Of a stretch of DNA of 64,000 nucleotides, positions 8,272 through 19,429 are shown piece by piece. Under the pieces are notes generated by a model. That model was not told where the DNA came from and did not search any database. It was given only the letters and a program-made list of their open reading frames with translations. Source of the stretch: Stenotrophomonas aracearum (GTDB lineage Bacteria > Pseudomonadota > Gammaproteobacteria > Xanthomonadales > Xanthomonadaceae); contig NZ_CP115543.1 in NCBI RefSeq assembly GCF_031834615.1, forward strand, positions 631,001-695,000, in the 5' to 3' direction. Position numbers and translations under genes: made by a program. The number at the start of each line of letters is the position of its first letter. The first letter of the stretch is position 1.

Positions 8272-9579
8272 TCACTCCATGACCCGGCGCCAGAAGCCGG
8301 ATGAGAATCGGGGGTCGATGAATCGGGAAAAATGCTGCCATTGCGGATAGGACTGGCGGAACAGCGCGCCACTCATGCGCGCGTCCTTGGCCGCGTACAC
8401 CGCGCCGCCGACCTCGCCAACGATGGCGTCCAGCCGCTCCAGCATCCGGAATACCTCTGGCCCGTCGTTGGGGAAATCCAGCGCAAGGGTGGTGCCGGGG
8501 CGGGGGAAGGACAGCAGTCCCGGCGAGGGACGGTTGCCGAACTCCTTCAGTACCGCGAGGAACGAGCCGCGGCCGCTGCGCGAAATCTCCGACAACAACG
8601 CGGCGGTGGCTTCGCGCGCATGCTGCGGCGGCAGGACGCACTGGTGCTGCAGGAAACCCTGGGGGCCATACATGCGATTCCAGTGGTTGATGCCGTCCAG
8701 CGGGTAGAAGTAACTCTGGTAATGACTGACGTGGCGCCGCCGCCGCGCCGGCTGCCGCCAGTAGTACAGGGTGTTGAACGGACGCAGGGTCAGCCGGTTG
8801 ACCAGCGACACCGGCGGCACCAGCGGCATGCTGCGCCGTGGAGAAGCCGACGGTGTCGCGGCTTGGGCATTGCCGGGTGCATGGTCGCCGCGCAGGAAAT
8901 GTCCGCGGCCCAAGTGCTTGCCGGTGGCCAGGCAGTCGATCCAGGCCACCGTGTACTCGAAGCCATCCGCCGACTCGCGCGATAGTGCGAAAAAGTCGTC
9001 CAGGCTGTCGAACCGGATCGACTCGGTTTCGATCCATGGCCCGGGCACGCGTCGCAGCTGCAGTTCGGCCCAGGTGACCACCCCGGTCAAGCCGAGGCCG
9101 CCGATGGTGGCGGCAAACAGGCCGCTCTGGTCCTGTGCATCCAGAAGCTGGCGTGAGCCATCGCTTCGGAGCAGCTCCAGGCAGCGCACATGGTGGCCGA
9201 AGCTGCCGGCGCGGTGGTGGTTCTTGCCATGTACGTCGTTGCCGACAGCACCCCCTACAGTGGCATACCGGGTGCCCGGCGTGACCGGCAGGAACCATCC
9301 GGCGGGCAGTGCAAGCTCTATGATCTCCGCCAGGGTGACGCCGGCCTCGCAGCGCAGGACGCCGCTGGCCGGGTCGAACGCGATGAAACGGTCCAATGCC
9401 CGTGTCATCAACAGCGAGCCGCCGGGATTCAGGCAGCTGTCGCCGTAGCTTCGGCCGTTGCCGTGGGGAAGCACCGTTCCGCAAGCGACCGGCAGGTCCG
9501 CTGCACGGTCGCTCAACGCAAGCAGCGTCTGCTGCGCGTGCGGGTAGCGTCCCCATGACTGGCCGCGCGTTGACCTCAT
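8272..9579 (-). CDS. FAD-binding oxidase, DprE1-like (polyprenyl-P-ribose 2-oxidase)
   Basis: 435 residues from the ATG at 9579, which overlaps the prenyltransferase stop by 4 bp (ATGA). An ATG-like start further out is possible but lies inside that gene. The PP-loop for FAD is HGNGRSYGDSCLNPGG, and the second FAD contact is VGGAVGNDVHGKNHH, nearly the DprE1 signature HGKNHH-x-AGSFG. The C-terminal cap ends with FLAVLKEFG and SFPRPGTTLALDFPN, again as in DprE1. Known DprE1 oxidises the 2-OH of decaprenyl-phosphoryl ribose. The family is clear; use of a C55 or C50 carrier in this organism is inferred. Confidence 0.85.
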   Translation of the reverse strand: MRSTRGQSWGRYPHAQQTLLALSDRAADLPVACGTVLPHGNGRSYGDSCLNPGGSLLMTRALDRFIAFDPASGVLRCEAGVTLAEIIELALPAGWFLPVTPGTRYATVGGAVGNDVHGKNHHRAGSFGHHVRCLELLRSDGSRQLLDAQDQSGLFAATIGGLGLTGVVTWAELQLRRVPGPWIETESIRFDSLDDFFALSRESADGFEYTVAWIDCLATGKHLGRGHFLRGDHAPGNAQAATPSASPRRSMPLVPPVSLVNRLTLRPFNTLYYWRQPARRRRHVSHYQSYFYPLDGINHWNRMYGPQGFLQHQCVLPPQHAREATAALLSEISRSGRGSFLAVLKEFGNRPSPGLLSFPRPGTTLALDFPNDGPEVFRMLERLDAIVGEVGGAVYAAKDARMSGALFRQSYPQWQHFSRFIDPRFSSGFWRRVME

Positions 9580-10994
9580 ATCGCGGCGAGTACGATGACC
9601 ACGCACAGGGCGATCACCACCTGGCTGACCCGGTCCATGGCCGCGAAGACAATAGGGTCATCTTCCATCTCGCCGCGGTGCGAAACGATCCACATGCGGC
9701 TGATCCAATACAGCAGCATCGGGCACAACAGCCACAGGACTTTCGGATTGCTGTACAGCTCAAGACTTTCCGGGCTGTTGATGTACAGCGCGAACACCAG
9801 CACGCCGATATAGCCGGCAGCAGCCCCCAGCGATTGCACCAGCGGCAGGTCGGCTACGGCGTAACCGCGGCCGATCGCCATTTCCTTGCCGCTGGCGAGC
9901 GCGGCGGCCAGTTCGGTGTAGCGCTTGAGCATGGCCAGGCTGAGGAAGACGAACATCGAGAACGCCAGCAGCCAGAACGACAGCTCCGAGCCGATCGCTA
10001 CGGTCCCGCCGATGATGCGCACGGTGTACAGCGCGGCTAGCAGCACCACGTCGATCATCACGATGCGCTTGAGCTTGAGCGAATAGCCCAGGGTCATGAC
10101 GTAGTAGCACAGCAGGACGCCGGCGAAGGCGGGGCTGCACAGCCACGCCAGCGCGAACCCGAACACGGTCAGCAGCGGCGCCATCAGCAGGCCGTGCAGC
10201 AGCGGCAGCGTCCCCGCGGCGAAGGGCCGTTTACGCTTGCGCGGGTGCATGCGGTCGGGGGTCAGGTCGAGCAGGTCGTTGAGCAGGTAGACGCCCGACG
10301 CGCACAGGCCGAACGCGAGGAACGCGATGCCTGCGTCGATCACTGCGGCGGGTTCCAGGAAGCGGTGCGCGGTGAGTAGTGGCACCAGCACCAGCAGGTT
10401 CTTGAGCCACTGGTAGATGCGCAGTGCCTTGATCCAGGTGAGCAGGCCGCCATTCTGTGCGGGCAGGTGGCCCAGCACCTCGGTCTGGCCGGCCGCATCG
10501 CGGGCCAGGCGTTCGCCGTTGTTGACCACGATGGCTCCGCCGGCGTGCGCCCAGACCTCCAGGTCGACCCGGCCATTGCCCATATAGTCGAAGCCGCGTT
10601 CGCCGAAGCGGGCCGCGAGCGCCTTGCCCTTGTTGTGGCCGGAGAGGTTGGTCTGTCCGTCGCTGGCGATCACTTCCTCGAACAGCCCGAGATGGTCGGC
10701 GATTGGCTGCACCAGCAGCTGGTCGGAGGCCGTGCACAGGACCCGCGGTCGCTGCGTGGTGGTGCGCAGGATGTCCAACACCCGCTCGTCGTACGGCAGC
10801 GTCTCGGCGGGGAGCTGCACCCGCGAGGCCAGCTGGCGCTTCACCGCAGCCTTGCCTCCGAGCAGCCAGAACGGGAGCAGGAACAGGTACAGCGGATTGC
10901 GCGCGAGCAGGGCCAGCAACGATTCATAGAGGATGTCGGAACGCAGCAGGGTTCCGTCAAGGTCGACACAGAGCGCGCGGTTCTGGGCATTCAA
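9576..10994 (-). CDS. UbiA-type prenyltransferase fused to an N-terminal HAD phosphatase
   Basis: 472 residues. The N-terminal HAD domain has CVDLDGTLLRSD (Asp nucleophile about 11) and a later GNGRVDLEVW. A UbiA integral-membrane domain follows (about residues 190-472), with NDLLDLTPDRMHPRKRKRP at about 239-257, the Asp-rich motif of polyprenyl-phosphate phosphoribosyltransferases such as Rv3806c. The pair of activities (transfer of phosphoribose to a polyprenyl phosphate, then removal of the 5-phosphate) would produce the DprE1 substrate. I chose the TTG at 10994 because an AGGAG ribosome-binding site lies 10 bp ahead of it; the longer open frame back to 11162 has no such signal. Confidence 0.8.
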   Translation of the reverse strand: MNAQNRALCVDLDGTLLRSDILYESLLALLARNPLYLFLLPFWLLGGKAAVKRQLASRVQLPAETLPYDERVLDILRTTTQRPRVLCTASDQLLVQPIADHLGLFEEVIASDGQTNLSGHNKGKALAARFGERGFDYMGNGRVDLEVWAHAGGAIVVNNGERLARDAAGQTEVLGHLPAQNGGLLTWIKALRIYQWLKNLLVLVPLLTAHRFLEPAAVIDAGIAFLAFGLCASGVYLLNDLLDLTPDRMHPRKRKRPFAAGTLPLLHGLLMAPLLTVFGFALAWLCSPAFAGVLLCYYVMTLGYSLKLKRIVMIDVVLLAALYTVRIIGGTVAIGSELSFWLLAFSMFVFLSLAMLKRYTELAAALASGKEMAIGRGYAVADLPLVQSLGAAAGYIGVLVFALYINSPESLELYSNPKVLWLLCPMLLYWISRMWIVSHRGEMEDDPIVFAAMDRVSQVVIALCVVIVLAAI

Positions 10995-11115
10995 AACGGG
11001 GTAACTCCTGCGAACGTGCCGGGGCAATGCATGGCGATGATCTCTCATCCGTGAAAATTGACCGGGCAGTATACCGTTGCCCGTTGCAGGAGTAAGCGAA
11101 AAAACGCCTGCGTGT

Positions 11116-12084
11116 TCAGTGCGATGGACGTGCCTCGAGGACGGCCATCGCGAGCATTCCAACCAGCACCGCCAGCCACAGGCTGGCGAGTCGGATCCCG
11201 ATGGCGGCGGTCAGGGCTACGTCCACGCCGGCGCCCACGCTGGCCAGCATCACCACGATGGCGGCCTCGGTGGTGCCCACGCCCCCGGGGACGAAGGATA
11301 GCGCGCCCACCAGCATCGCCAGCGGGTAGATGGCCACTGCATGCTGCCAGGCCAGATCGATTCCCAGCGAGTGGCAGAGCCACGCGAATGCGGCGGAGGT
11401 CAGCAGCCACGCGGCGGCGCCATGGATGGCGCTGGTCAAGGCCAGGCGCGGGCGCAGCAGGGGTTGCAGGGCGCACACTCCGTCAAGCAGGAAACCGCAT
11501 AGCTGGCGCAGTCGTTGGACCGGAAGTCGAGCGATGACGACCCGCGCAAGCTGCTGCAGGGCTGGCCAGCACGCCAGCAGGCAGATCCCGGCCACCACGG
11601 CGAGTACCAGGCCGGTCAACACACCAAACAGGGGAACCAAGCGTGCGGCGCCGGTCGCCATCAGGGTGATGACCAGCAGATCCAGTGCGCGTTCGTAGAC
11701 GAACGTCGTCAGCGTGGTCCTGGGTGGTACGCCCAGGCGTGAAAAGTAGCGTATGCGCAGCAGCTCGCCGGCCTTGCCCGGCGATGCGGTAAAAGCGAAG
11801 CCGGCCAGATAGGCCCCCAGCCCCGACCACCAGGAAGCCAGCGGATGGCCCTGTGCGCGCACCAGCATGTGCCAGCGCTGGTAGCGGAAACCATAGCTGG
11901 CCAGTACCGCACCTGCACACAGCAGCAGCGGGCCGCCCAGCTCGCCCAGTCGCGACAGCACGTTCTTGTCGCGATCCAGATACCACAGCGCCACCAGATA
12001 CACGACGGCGACGCCTGCCAACCATCCCAGTGCCCGGCCCCGGCGCTGCGGGGCGGGCGGAGTGAAAGAGGCGTCTTCGGCCAC
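11116..12084 (-). CDS. Lysylphosphatidylglycerol-synthase-TM / UPF0104 family membrane protein
   Basis: 322 residues, rich in hydrophobic helices (about seven to eight) and without a soluble catalytic domain. It has the family's [13 protein letters not shown] and [23 protein letters not shown], in which the PGKxGE turn is the recurring hallmark, and the late [10 protein letters not shown] loop. Members act as flippases or lipid-sugar handling proteins (for example AglD-type), but none is proved here. The GTG start lies 2 bp after the etfA stop, so it is part of the etf transcript or its tail. A 121-bp gap separates it from the UbiA-HAD gene. Confidence 0.75.
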   Translation of the reverse strand: MAEDASFTPPAPQRRGRALGWLAGVAVVYLVALWYLDRDKNVLSRLGELGGPLLLCAGAVLASYGFRYQRWHMLVRAQGHPLASWWSGLGAYLAGFAFTASPGKAGELLRIRYFSRLGVPPRTTLTTFVYERALDLLVITLMATGAARLVPLFGVLTGLVLAVVAGICLLACWPALQQLARVVIARLPVQRLRQLCGFLLDGVCALQPLLRPRLALTSAIHGAAAWLLTSAAFAWLCHSLGIDLAWQHAVAIYPLAMLVGALSFVPGGVGTTEAAIVVMLASVGAGVDVALTAAIGIRLASLWLAVLVGMLAMAVLEARPSH

Positions 12085-12086
12085 GC

Positions 12087-13025
12087 TTACAGGGCCGCTT
12101 CCAGCTCAGGCAACAAGGTGAACAGGTCCCCGACCAGCCCGATATCGGCAATCTCGAAGATCGGCGAGTCCGGGTCCTTGTTGATCGCCACGATGGTCCC
12201 GGCGTCCTTGATCCCGGTCAGGTGCTGGATGGCACCGCTGATGCCGACCGCCACGTACAGTTCCGGGGCGATGATCTTGCCGGTCTGGCCGACCTGCAGG
12301 TCGCTGGGGACGTAGCCGGCATCCACCGCCGCGCGCGAGGCGCCCACGGCCGCACCGAGCTTGTCGGCCAGCTGGAAGATCACCTTGAAGTTCTCCTCCG
12401 AACCGACGCCACGACCACCGGAGACCACGCGCTTGGCGCTCTGCAGGTCCGGGCGGTCGGTGGCACCGGCGGCCAGGCCGATGAAGCGGGTGTGGGTCGG
12501 CAGGGCCGCGTCCACGCTGGCCGCTTCCACCGGGGCGCTGCCGCCCTGGGCCGCTTCCGGCCAGGAGGCGGCGCGCACGGTGGCGACCACGATCTGGTCG
12601 GCCGGCACGTCCACGGTGATGATCGCGTTGCCCGCGTAGATCGGGCGCTTGAAGCTGTGGCTGCCTTCCACGCTCATCAGGTCGGAGACCTGGTTCACGC
12701 CGAGCAGGGCAGCCACGCACGGCATCAGGTCCTTGCCGAAGGTGGTCGACGGGCCGAACACGTGGGTGTAGCCCCTGGCCAGCTGTGCGATCTGCGGGGC
12801 CAGCACCTGGGCCAGGGCCTGGGCATTGGCGGCATTGGCCACGGTCAGCACCTTGGCCACGCCAGCCAGCTGGGCGGCCTGGGCGGCCACGGCGGCCGGG
12901 TCGGCGGCCAGCACCAGCACGTCGATGCTGGCGCCGCTGATGGCAGCGGCCGCGCTCACGGTCTTGGCGGTGGCGGCATTGAGCTTGCCGTCATGGTGTT
13001 CGGCAACTACGAGGATCTTGGTCAT
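12087..13025 (-). CDS. etfA: Electron transfer flavoprotein alpha subunit
   Basis: 312 residues. The C-terminal FAD-binding half has the ETF-alpha signature: [15 protein letters not shown], then the long flavin-contact stretch from [15 protein letters not shown] through [17 protein letters not shown], and [21 protein letters not shown]. EtfAB carries electrons from acyl-CoA dehydrogenases and related flavoenzymes to ETF-quinone oxidoreductase in the inner membrane. The ATG overlaps the etfB stop (TAATG), as in a tight etfB-etfA operon. In Xanthomonas the etf genes mark one edge of the LPS locus; the same appears to hold here. Confidence 0.95.
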   Translation of the reverse strand: MTKILVVAEHHDGKLNAATAKTVSAAAAISGASIDVLVLAADPAAVAAQAAQLAGVAKVLTVANAANAQALAQVLAPQIAQLARGYTHVFGPSTTFGKDLMPCVAALLGVNQVSDLMSVEGSHSFKRPIYAGNAIITVDVPADQIVVATVRAASWPEAAQGGSAPVEAASVDAALPTHTRFIGLAAGATDRPDLQSAKRVVSGGRGVGSEENFKVIFQLADKLGAAVGASRAAVDAGYVPSDLQVGQTGKIIAPELYVAVGISGAIQHLTGIKDAGTIVAINKDPDSPIFEIADIGLVGDLFTLLPELEAAL

Positions 13026-13771
13026 TACAGCAACCCCTTCTGCTTGAGTGCGGCAACCAGTTCGGCTGCGTCCTTGACCATCACACCCTTGCTGCGCTTG
13101 GACGGCGCGGCGTAGTGGGTGGTGTTGAAGGTGTCGGCGGCTTCAACGCCCAGGTCCGCCAGCTGCAGGCTCTCCAGCGGCTTGGCCTTGGCCTTCATGA
13201 TGTCCGGCAGCTTGATGAAGCGCGGCTCGTTCAGGCGCAGGTCGGTGGTGACCACGGCCGGCAGGTCCACTTCCAGCGTTTCCAGGCCGGCGTCGACCTC
13301 GCGGGTCACGGTGGCCTTGCCGTCGGCAATCTCCAGCTTGCTGGCGAAGGTGGCCTGCGGGCGGCCCCACAGCGTGGCCAGCATCTGGCCGGTCTGGTTG
13401 GCGTCGTCGTCGATCGCCTGCTTGCCCAGGATCACCAGGTCCGGCTGTTCCTTCTCCACCAGCTTGAGCAGGGTGCGGGCGGCGGTCAGCGGCTGGATGG
13501 CCTGGTCGGTGACGACGTGGATGGCGCGGTTGGCACCCATGGCCAGGCCGTTGCGCAGGTGCGCCTGGGCGTCGGCCGGGGCGATGGTGGCGACCACGAC
13601 CTCGGTAGCGATGCCCTTGTCGCGCAGGCGCAGGGCTTCTTCCAGAGCGATTTCGTCAAAGGGGTTGGGGGACAGCTTGACGCCGTCGGTGACCACGCCG
13701 GAACCGTCCGGCTTGACCTGAATGCGGACGTTGTAGTCCACCACGCGCTTGTACGCGACGAGGATTTTCAT
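13025..13771 (-). CDS. etfB: Electron transfer flavoprotein beta subunit
   Basis: 248 residues, the AMP-binding partner of EtfA. The N-terminal MKILVAYKRVVDYNVRIQV and NPFDEIALEEALRLRDKG, and the later GKQAIDDDANQTGQMLA loop that binds AMP, are standard. The start ATG at 13771 is the first gene on the minus strand after a 261-bp intergenic region divergent from rmlB, so its promoter must lie there. The ribosome-binding site (AAGGA, about 11 bp ahead) is modest. Confidence 0.95.
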   Translation of the reverse strand: MKILVAYKRVVDYNVRIQVKPDGSGVVTDGVKLSPNPFDEIALEEALRLRDKGIATEVVVATIAPADAQAHLRNGLAMGANRAIHVVTDQAIQPLTAARTLLKLVEKEQPDLVILGKQAIDDDANQTGQMLATLWGRPQATFASKLEIADGKATVTREVDAGLETLEVDLPAVVTTDLRLNEPRFIKLPDIMKAKAKPLESLQLADLGVEAADTFNTTHYAAPSKRSKGVMVKDAAELVAALKQKGLL

Positions 13772-13896
13772 CTGGTGCGGGATCCTTCAATAACGGGGAA
13801 CGTCCGGCTGCAGCACGCGGCAACCGGTTCGGGGGTGGGATCGCGATTCTAACTGGCTTGGGGCGACCATGCGAATGCGTATGGTAATGCTGCATT

Positions 13897-13920
13897 GCGG
13901 CATAAAGTGCCGCCTTTTTG
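13897..13920 (+). terminator. Stem-loop with T-run upstream of rmlB
   Basis: GCGGCA-TAAAG-TGCCGC followed by CTTTTTG makes a short hairpin with a five-T tract on the plus strand, about 115 bp ahead of the rmlB start codon and divergent from etfB. No plus-strand gene precedes it, so it is either a leader terminator/attenuator for the rml operon or the end of a small RNA. Both readings are inference from the shape alone. Confidence 0.4.
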
Positions 13921-14032
13921 CCTTGTTCACATGACGTGAGAGGCCGCGAACGGCACTGCGATGTATGCTGTGTGGCTGTACGAGCGCCCGTGGAGGGCAG
14001 CTCACGATCGATACCGAACAGGAGAACGGGTA

Positions 14033-15088
14033 GTGCCCACATGGCTTGTCACCGGCGGAGCCGGATTCATTGGCGGAAACTTTGTGTTGGAAGCCGTCGC
14101 CAAAGGCGTGCGGGTGATCAATCTGGATGCCCTGACCTATGCGGGCAACCTGAAAACGCTGACCTCGCTGGAGGGCAATCCGGACCACGTCTTCGTTCAA
14201 GGCGATATCGGCGATCAATCGCTGGTGACCCGGCTGCTCAATGAGTACCAGCCGGACGCTGTCCTGAACTTCGCAGCCGAAAGCCATGTGGACCGGTCCA
14301 TCGACGGTCCCGGCGCCTTCATCCAGACCAATGTTGTCGGCACGTTGGGCCTCCTTGAAGCCGTCCGTGACTTTTGGAAGGCGCTGCCGGCCGACAAAAG
14401 CCAGGCGTTCCGCTTCCTGCACGTGTCCACCGACGAGGTGTACGGCACGCTGGGTGAAACCGGCAAGTTCAGCGAAACTACTCCCTATGCGCCGAACTCG
14501 CCGTATTCGGCGTCCAAGGCGGCTTCGGACCACTTGGTGCGTGCGTTCCACCATACCTACGGGCTGCCGGTGCTGACCACCAACTGCTCGAACAACTACG
14601 GCCCGTACCACTTCCCGGAGAAGCTCATTCCGCTGGTGATCGCCAAGGCGCTGGCCGGCGAACCGCTGCCGGTCTATGGCGACGGCAAGCAGGTGCGCGA
14701 CTGGCTGTTCGTGTCCGATCACTGCGAAGCGATCCGTACCGTGCTGGCCAAGGGCCAGGTCGGCGAGACCTACAACGTGGGTGGCAACTCCGAGAAAGAG
14801 AACATTGAAGTGGTGCACGCCATCTGTGCGCTGCTCGATGCACGCCAGCCGCGCGAAGATGGCCAGCCGCGTAGCAGCCAGATCACTTACGTGGCCGACC
14901 GTCCGGGCCATGACCGTCGTTATGCCATTGACGCATCGAAGCTGAAGGACCAGCTGGGCTGGGAGCCCAAGTACACCTTCGAGCAGGGCATCGGGTTCAC
15001 GGTTGACTGGTACCTGAACAACCAGGAATGGGTCAACGGCGTGCTCGACGGCAGTTATCGACTGCAGCGCATCGGCACGAGCGCCTAA
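14033..15088 (+). CDS. rmlB: dTDP-glucose 4,6-dehydratase
   Basis: 351 residues. Cofactor motif [15 protein letters not shown] at the N-terminus; the HVSTDEVYG segment and the active-site [10 protein letters not shown] (Y-x3-K) identify Rml[16 protein letters not shown] follows. It makes dTDP-4-keto-6-deoxyglucose, the second step of dTDP-L-rhamnose synthesis. I chose the GTG at 14033, with AGGAG about 8 bp upstream; the frame is open back to 13961, but an earlier start would add a non-conserved tail. First gene of rmlBACD, 14 bp before rmlA. Confidence 0.95.
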   Translation: MPTWLVTGGAGFIGGNFVLEAVAKGVRVINLDALTYAGNLKTLTSLEGNPDHVFVQGDIGDQSLVTRLLNEYQPDAVLNFAAESHVDRSIDGPGAFIQTNVVGTLGLLEAVRDFWKALPADKSQAFRFLHVSTDEVYGTLGETGKFSETTPYAPNSPYSASKAASDHLVRAFHHTYGLPVLTTNCSNNYGPYHFPEKLIPLVIAKALAGEPLPVYGDGKQVRDWLFVSDHCEAIRTVLAKGQVGETYNVGGNSEKENIEVVHAICALLDARQPREDGQPRSSQITYVADRPGHDRRYAIDASKLKDQLGWEPKYTFEQGIGFTVDWYLNNQEWVNGVLDGSYRLQRIGTSA

Positions 15089-15102
15089 AAGGACTTCCTA
15101 CC

Positions 15103-15990
15103 ATGACGCAACGTAAAGGCATCATCCTGGCGGGCGGCTCCGGCACCCGCCTGTACCCGATCACCAAGGGCGTCAGCAAGCAGCTGCTGCCGGTGTACGA
15201 CAAGCCGATGATCTATTACCCGCTCAGCGTGCTGATGCTGGCCGGGATCCGCGACGTGCTGATCATCAACACCCCGCACGAGCAGGCGCTCTTCCAGACG
15301 CTGCTGGGAGATGGTTCGCAGTGGGGCATGAACATCGAGTACGCCGTGCAGCCAAGCCCGGATGGGCTGGCGCAGGCTTACCTGATTGGCAAGGACTTTG
15401 TGGGCGGCAAGCCGAGCTGCCTGGTGCTGGGGGACAACATCTTCCACGGCCACGGCTTGAGCGAAATGCTGCGCAACGCCGATCAGCGCGAAACCGGCGC
15501 GACCGTTTTCGGGTACTGGGTGAATGACCCGGAACGTTACGGCGTGGCTGAGTTCGACAAGGCAGGCAAGGTCATTGATCTGGTCGAGAAGCCGGCCAAC
15601 CCGCGTTCGAACTATGCGGTTACCGGGCTGTACTTCTACGACGGCAATGCCAGCCACCACGCAGCCGAACTGAAGCCGTCGCCGCGCGGCGAGCTGGAGA
15701 TCACCGATCTCAATCAGCGTTACCTGCGCGAAGGTAATCTGCATCTGGAAGCATTGGGTCGTGGCTACGCGTGGCTCGACACCGGCACGCACCAGTCACT
15801 GTTGGAGGCTTCCAACTTCATCGAGACAATCCAGACCCGCCAAGGCCTGCAGGTCTGCTGCCCGGAAGAAATTGCCTTCGGGCAGGGTTGGATCAACGCC
15901 GAACAGCTGGAAGCGCTTGCCGCACCGCTGATCAAGAATGGTTATGGCCAGTACCTGCATGCACTGGCCGTGCGTGGAGTCGTACCGTGA
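15103..15990 (+). CDS. rmlA: Glucose-1-phosphate thymidylyltransferase
   Basis: 295 residues beginning [19 protein letters not shown], the nucleotide-binding signature [26 protein letters not shown] of RmlA. It forms dTDP-glucose from glucose-1-phosphate and dTTP, using the product of XanA encoded downstream. The ATG at 15103 follows the sequence AAAAGGAC. The stop overlaps the GTG of rmlC (GTGA), so the two are coupled. Confidence 0.95.
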   Translation: MTQRKGIILAGGSGTRLYPITKGVSKQLLPVYDKPMIYYPLSVLMLAGIRDVLIINTPHEQALFQTLLGDGSQWGMNIEYAVQPSPDGLAQAYLIGKDFVGGKPSCLVLGDNIFHGHGLSEMLRNADQRETGATVFGYWVNDPERYGVAEFDKAGKVIDLVEKPANPRSNYAVTGLYFYDGNASHHAAELKPSPRGELEITDLNQRYLREGNLHLEALGRGYAWLDTGTHQSLLEASNFIETIQTRQGLQVCCPEEIAFGQGWINAEQLEALAAPLIKNGYGQYLHALAVRGVVP

Positions 15991-16559
15991 AAGTAATTGA
16001 AACCAAGCTGCCGGGCTGCGTGGTGATCGAGCCGGCTGTGTTCGGCGATGAACGCGGCTTCTTCTTTGAGACTTGGAACGCCGAGCGTTTCGGCCAGCAT
16101 GGCCTGCCCACGAAGTTTGTCCAGAGCAACGTGTCCACCTCGGCCAAGGGCGTACTGCGTGGCCTTCATTACCAGTGGCCGCGTCCGCAGGGCAAACTGG
16201 TCAGCGTGCTCGAAGGCGAGGTGTACGACGTAGCCGTGGATATCCGTCGCGGCTCGCCGACCTTCGGCCAATGGGAAGCGGTGGTGCTGAGCGCGGAAAA
16301 CAAGAAGCAGTTCTGGATTCCGGAAGGCTTCGCGCACGGCTTCGCCGTGCTGTCCGAGCGTGCCGTCTTCAGCTATCTGTGCACCGAGGTGTACCTGAAG
16401 GACTTTGACGCAGGCGTACGCTGGAATGATGCCGACATCGGCGTGGACTGGCCGATCAGCGGCCCGACGCTGTCGGCCAAGGATGAAGCCGCACCGTTCC
16501 TGAAGGACATCGCCGAAGACCGTCTTCCGGACTTCGCGGTGCTGCAGGGCGCGCCGTGA
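15987..16559 (+). CDS. rmlC: dTDP-4-dehydrorhamnose 3,5-epimerase
   Basis: 190 residues of the cupin-like RmlC fold. Conserved elements are [10 protein letters not shown] ([12 protein letters not shown]), [20 protein letters not shown] with the catalytic His in the GLHYQ segment, and [15 protein letters not shown]. It epimerises C3 and C5 of dTDP-4-keto-6-deoxyglucose. The start is a GTG overlapping the rmlA stop, and its own stop overlaps the GTG of rmlD by 4 bp. Confidence 0.95.
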   Translation: MKVIETKLPGCVVIEPAVFGDERGFFFETWNAERFGQHGLPTKFVQSNVSTSAKGVLRGLHYQWPRPQGKLVSVLEGEVYDVAVDIRRGSPTFGQWEAVVLSAENKKQFWIPEGFAHGFAVLSERAVFSYLCTEVYLKDFDAGVRWNDADIGVDWPISGPTLSAKDEAAPFLKDIAEDRLPDFAVLQGAP

Positions 16560-17461
16560 CGGTGCTGCTGTTTGCCGGCAACGGTCAGCTGGGCCAGGAA
16601 TTGTTGCGCGCCCTGGCCCCGCTCGGCACGCTCGTGGCAACCACCCGCAGCGGCACCTTGGCCGACGGTACGCCTTGCGAGACGGCTGATTTCAACCAGC
16701 CCGAATCCCTCATCGCACTGCTCGACCGGTTGAAGCCCAGCGTTGTGGTGAATGCCGCGGCCTACACGGCGGTGGATCGCGCCGAAGAAGAGCGTGACGC
16801 TGCTTTCCGCGCCAATGCGGAAGCGCCGGGCGTCATCGCTCGCTGGTGCGCTGCAGTTGGCGTGCCGCTGGTGCATTACTCCACCGACTACGTGTTCGAC
16901 GGGCAGGGCGTCCGACCCTATCGCGAAGACGATGCCACCGCGCCGTTGGGCGTGTACGGCGCCAGCAAGCTGGCCGGGGAAGAAGCTATCCGGGCTGCCG
17001 GTGGGCGCCATTTGATCTTCCGCACTGCCTGGGTGTATGCGTCGCACAGCGCCAACTTCCTCCGCACCATGCTGCGTGTCGGCGCTGAGCGTGATGAGCT
17101 GCGCGTGGTCGCCGACCAAGTGGGTACCCCGACCCCGGCGGCGTTGATTGCCGACGTAACCGCGCAGGTGCTGCAGCATCCTGGCGCGCTTTCAGGAACC
17201 TGGCACCTTACGGCTCAGGGCGAGACCAGTTGGCATGGTTTTGCGGAGGCCATTTTTGCCGAGGCGGTGGCCGCGGGAAAGCTGGCTCGCGCTCCCAAGG
17301 TTTTGGCGATCTCTACTGCCGAGTATCCAACTCCCGCAAAGCGCCCCGCATATTCCCACTTGGACGTGGCCAAGCTGGAGTCAGATTTTGGCATCACACT
17401 TCCGAGCTGGGAGGATGGTCTGCGCCGCGTCTTGAATGAGCGGACCAACGACCGGACCTGA
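16556..17461 (+). CDS. rmlD: dTDP-4-dehydrorhamnose reductase
   Basis: 301 residues. Short-chain fold: GNGQLGQELLRAL at the N-terminus, the substrate strand VVNAAAYTAVDRAEEE, and HYSTDYVFDG before the active-site Y-x3-K in VYGASKLAGE. It reduces the 4-keto group with NAD(P)H and delivers dTDP-L-rhamnose for O-antigen and for the rhamnan-synthesis-type proteins downstream. The start is a GTG overlapping rmlC. About 90 bp separate its stop from glmS, so a separate glmS promoter is possible. Confidence 0.95.
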   Translation: MTVLLFAGNGQLGQELLRALAPLGTLVATTRSGTLADGTPCETADFNQPESLIALLDRLKPSVVVNAAAYTAVDRAEEERDAAFRANAEAPGVIARWCAAVGVPLVHYSTDYVFDGQGVRPYREDDATAPLGVYGASKLAGEEAIRAAGGRHLIFRTAWVYASHSANFLRTMLRVGAERDELRVVADQVGTPTPAALIADVTAQVLQHPGALSGTWHLTAQGETSWHGFAEAIFAEAVAAGKLARAPKVLAISTAEYPTPAKRPAYSHLDVAKLESDFGITLPSWEDGLRRVLNERTNDRT

Positions 17462-17553
17462 GCCGGACGGGAGGCGCATCAGGGCCTTCCAAATGCTTCA
17501 TGTTGCCGATAGCGGCAGCTGCCTAATGGGTTTGACTGGACGGATATTCTGCA

Positions 17554-19395
<1,842 letters not shown>

Positions 19396-19426
19396 AAGAA
19401 GGGCCGGTCAATGACCGGCCCTTCTT
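19396..19426. terminator. Bidirectional terminator between glmS and xanB
   Basis: A 15-bp perfect inverted repeat (AAGAAGGGCCGGTCA and its complement) with essentially no loop beyond one base, flanked by A-rich and T-rich arms. It sits between the converging glmS and xanB genes and would end both transcripts. Confidence 0.85.
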
Positions 19427-19429
19427 CTT

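Noticed and set aside
10995..11162. Longer N-terminus for the UbiA-HAD protein.
   Set aside because: The extra 56 residues lack HAD features and a ribosome-binding site; the TTG at 10994 has one.
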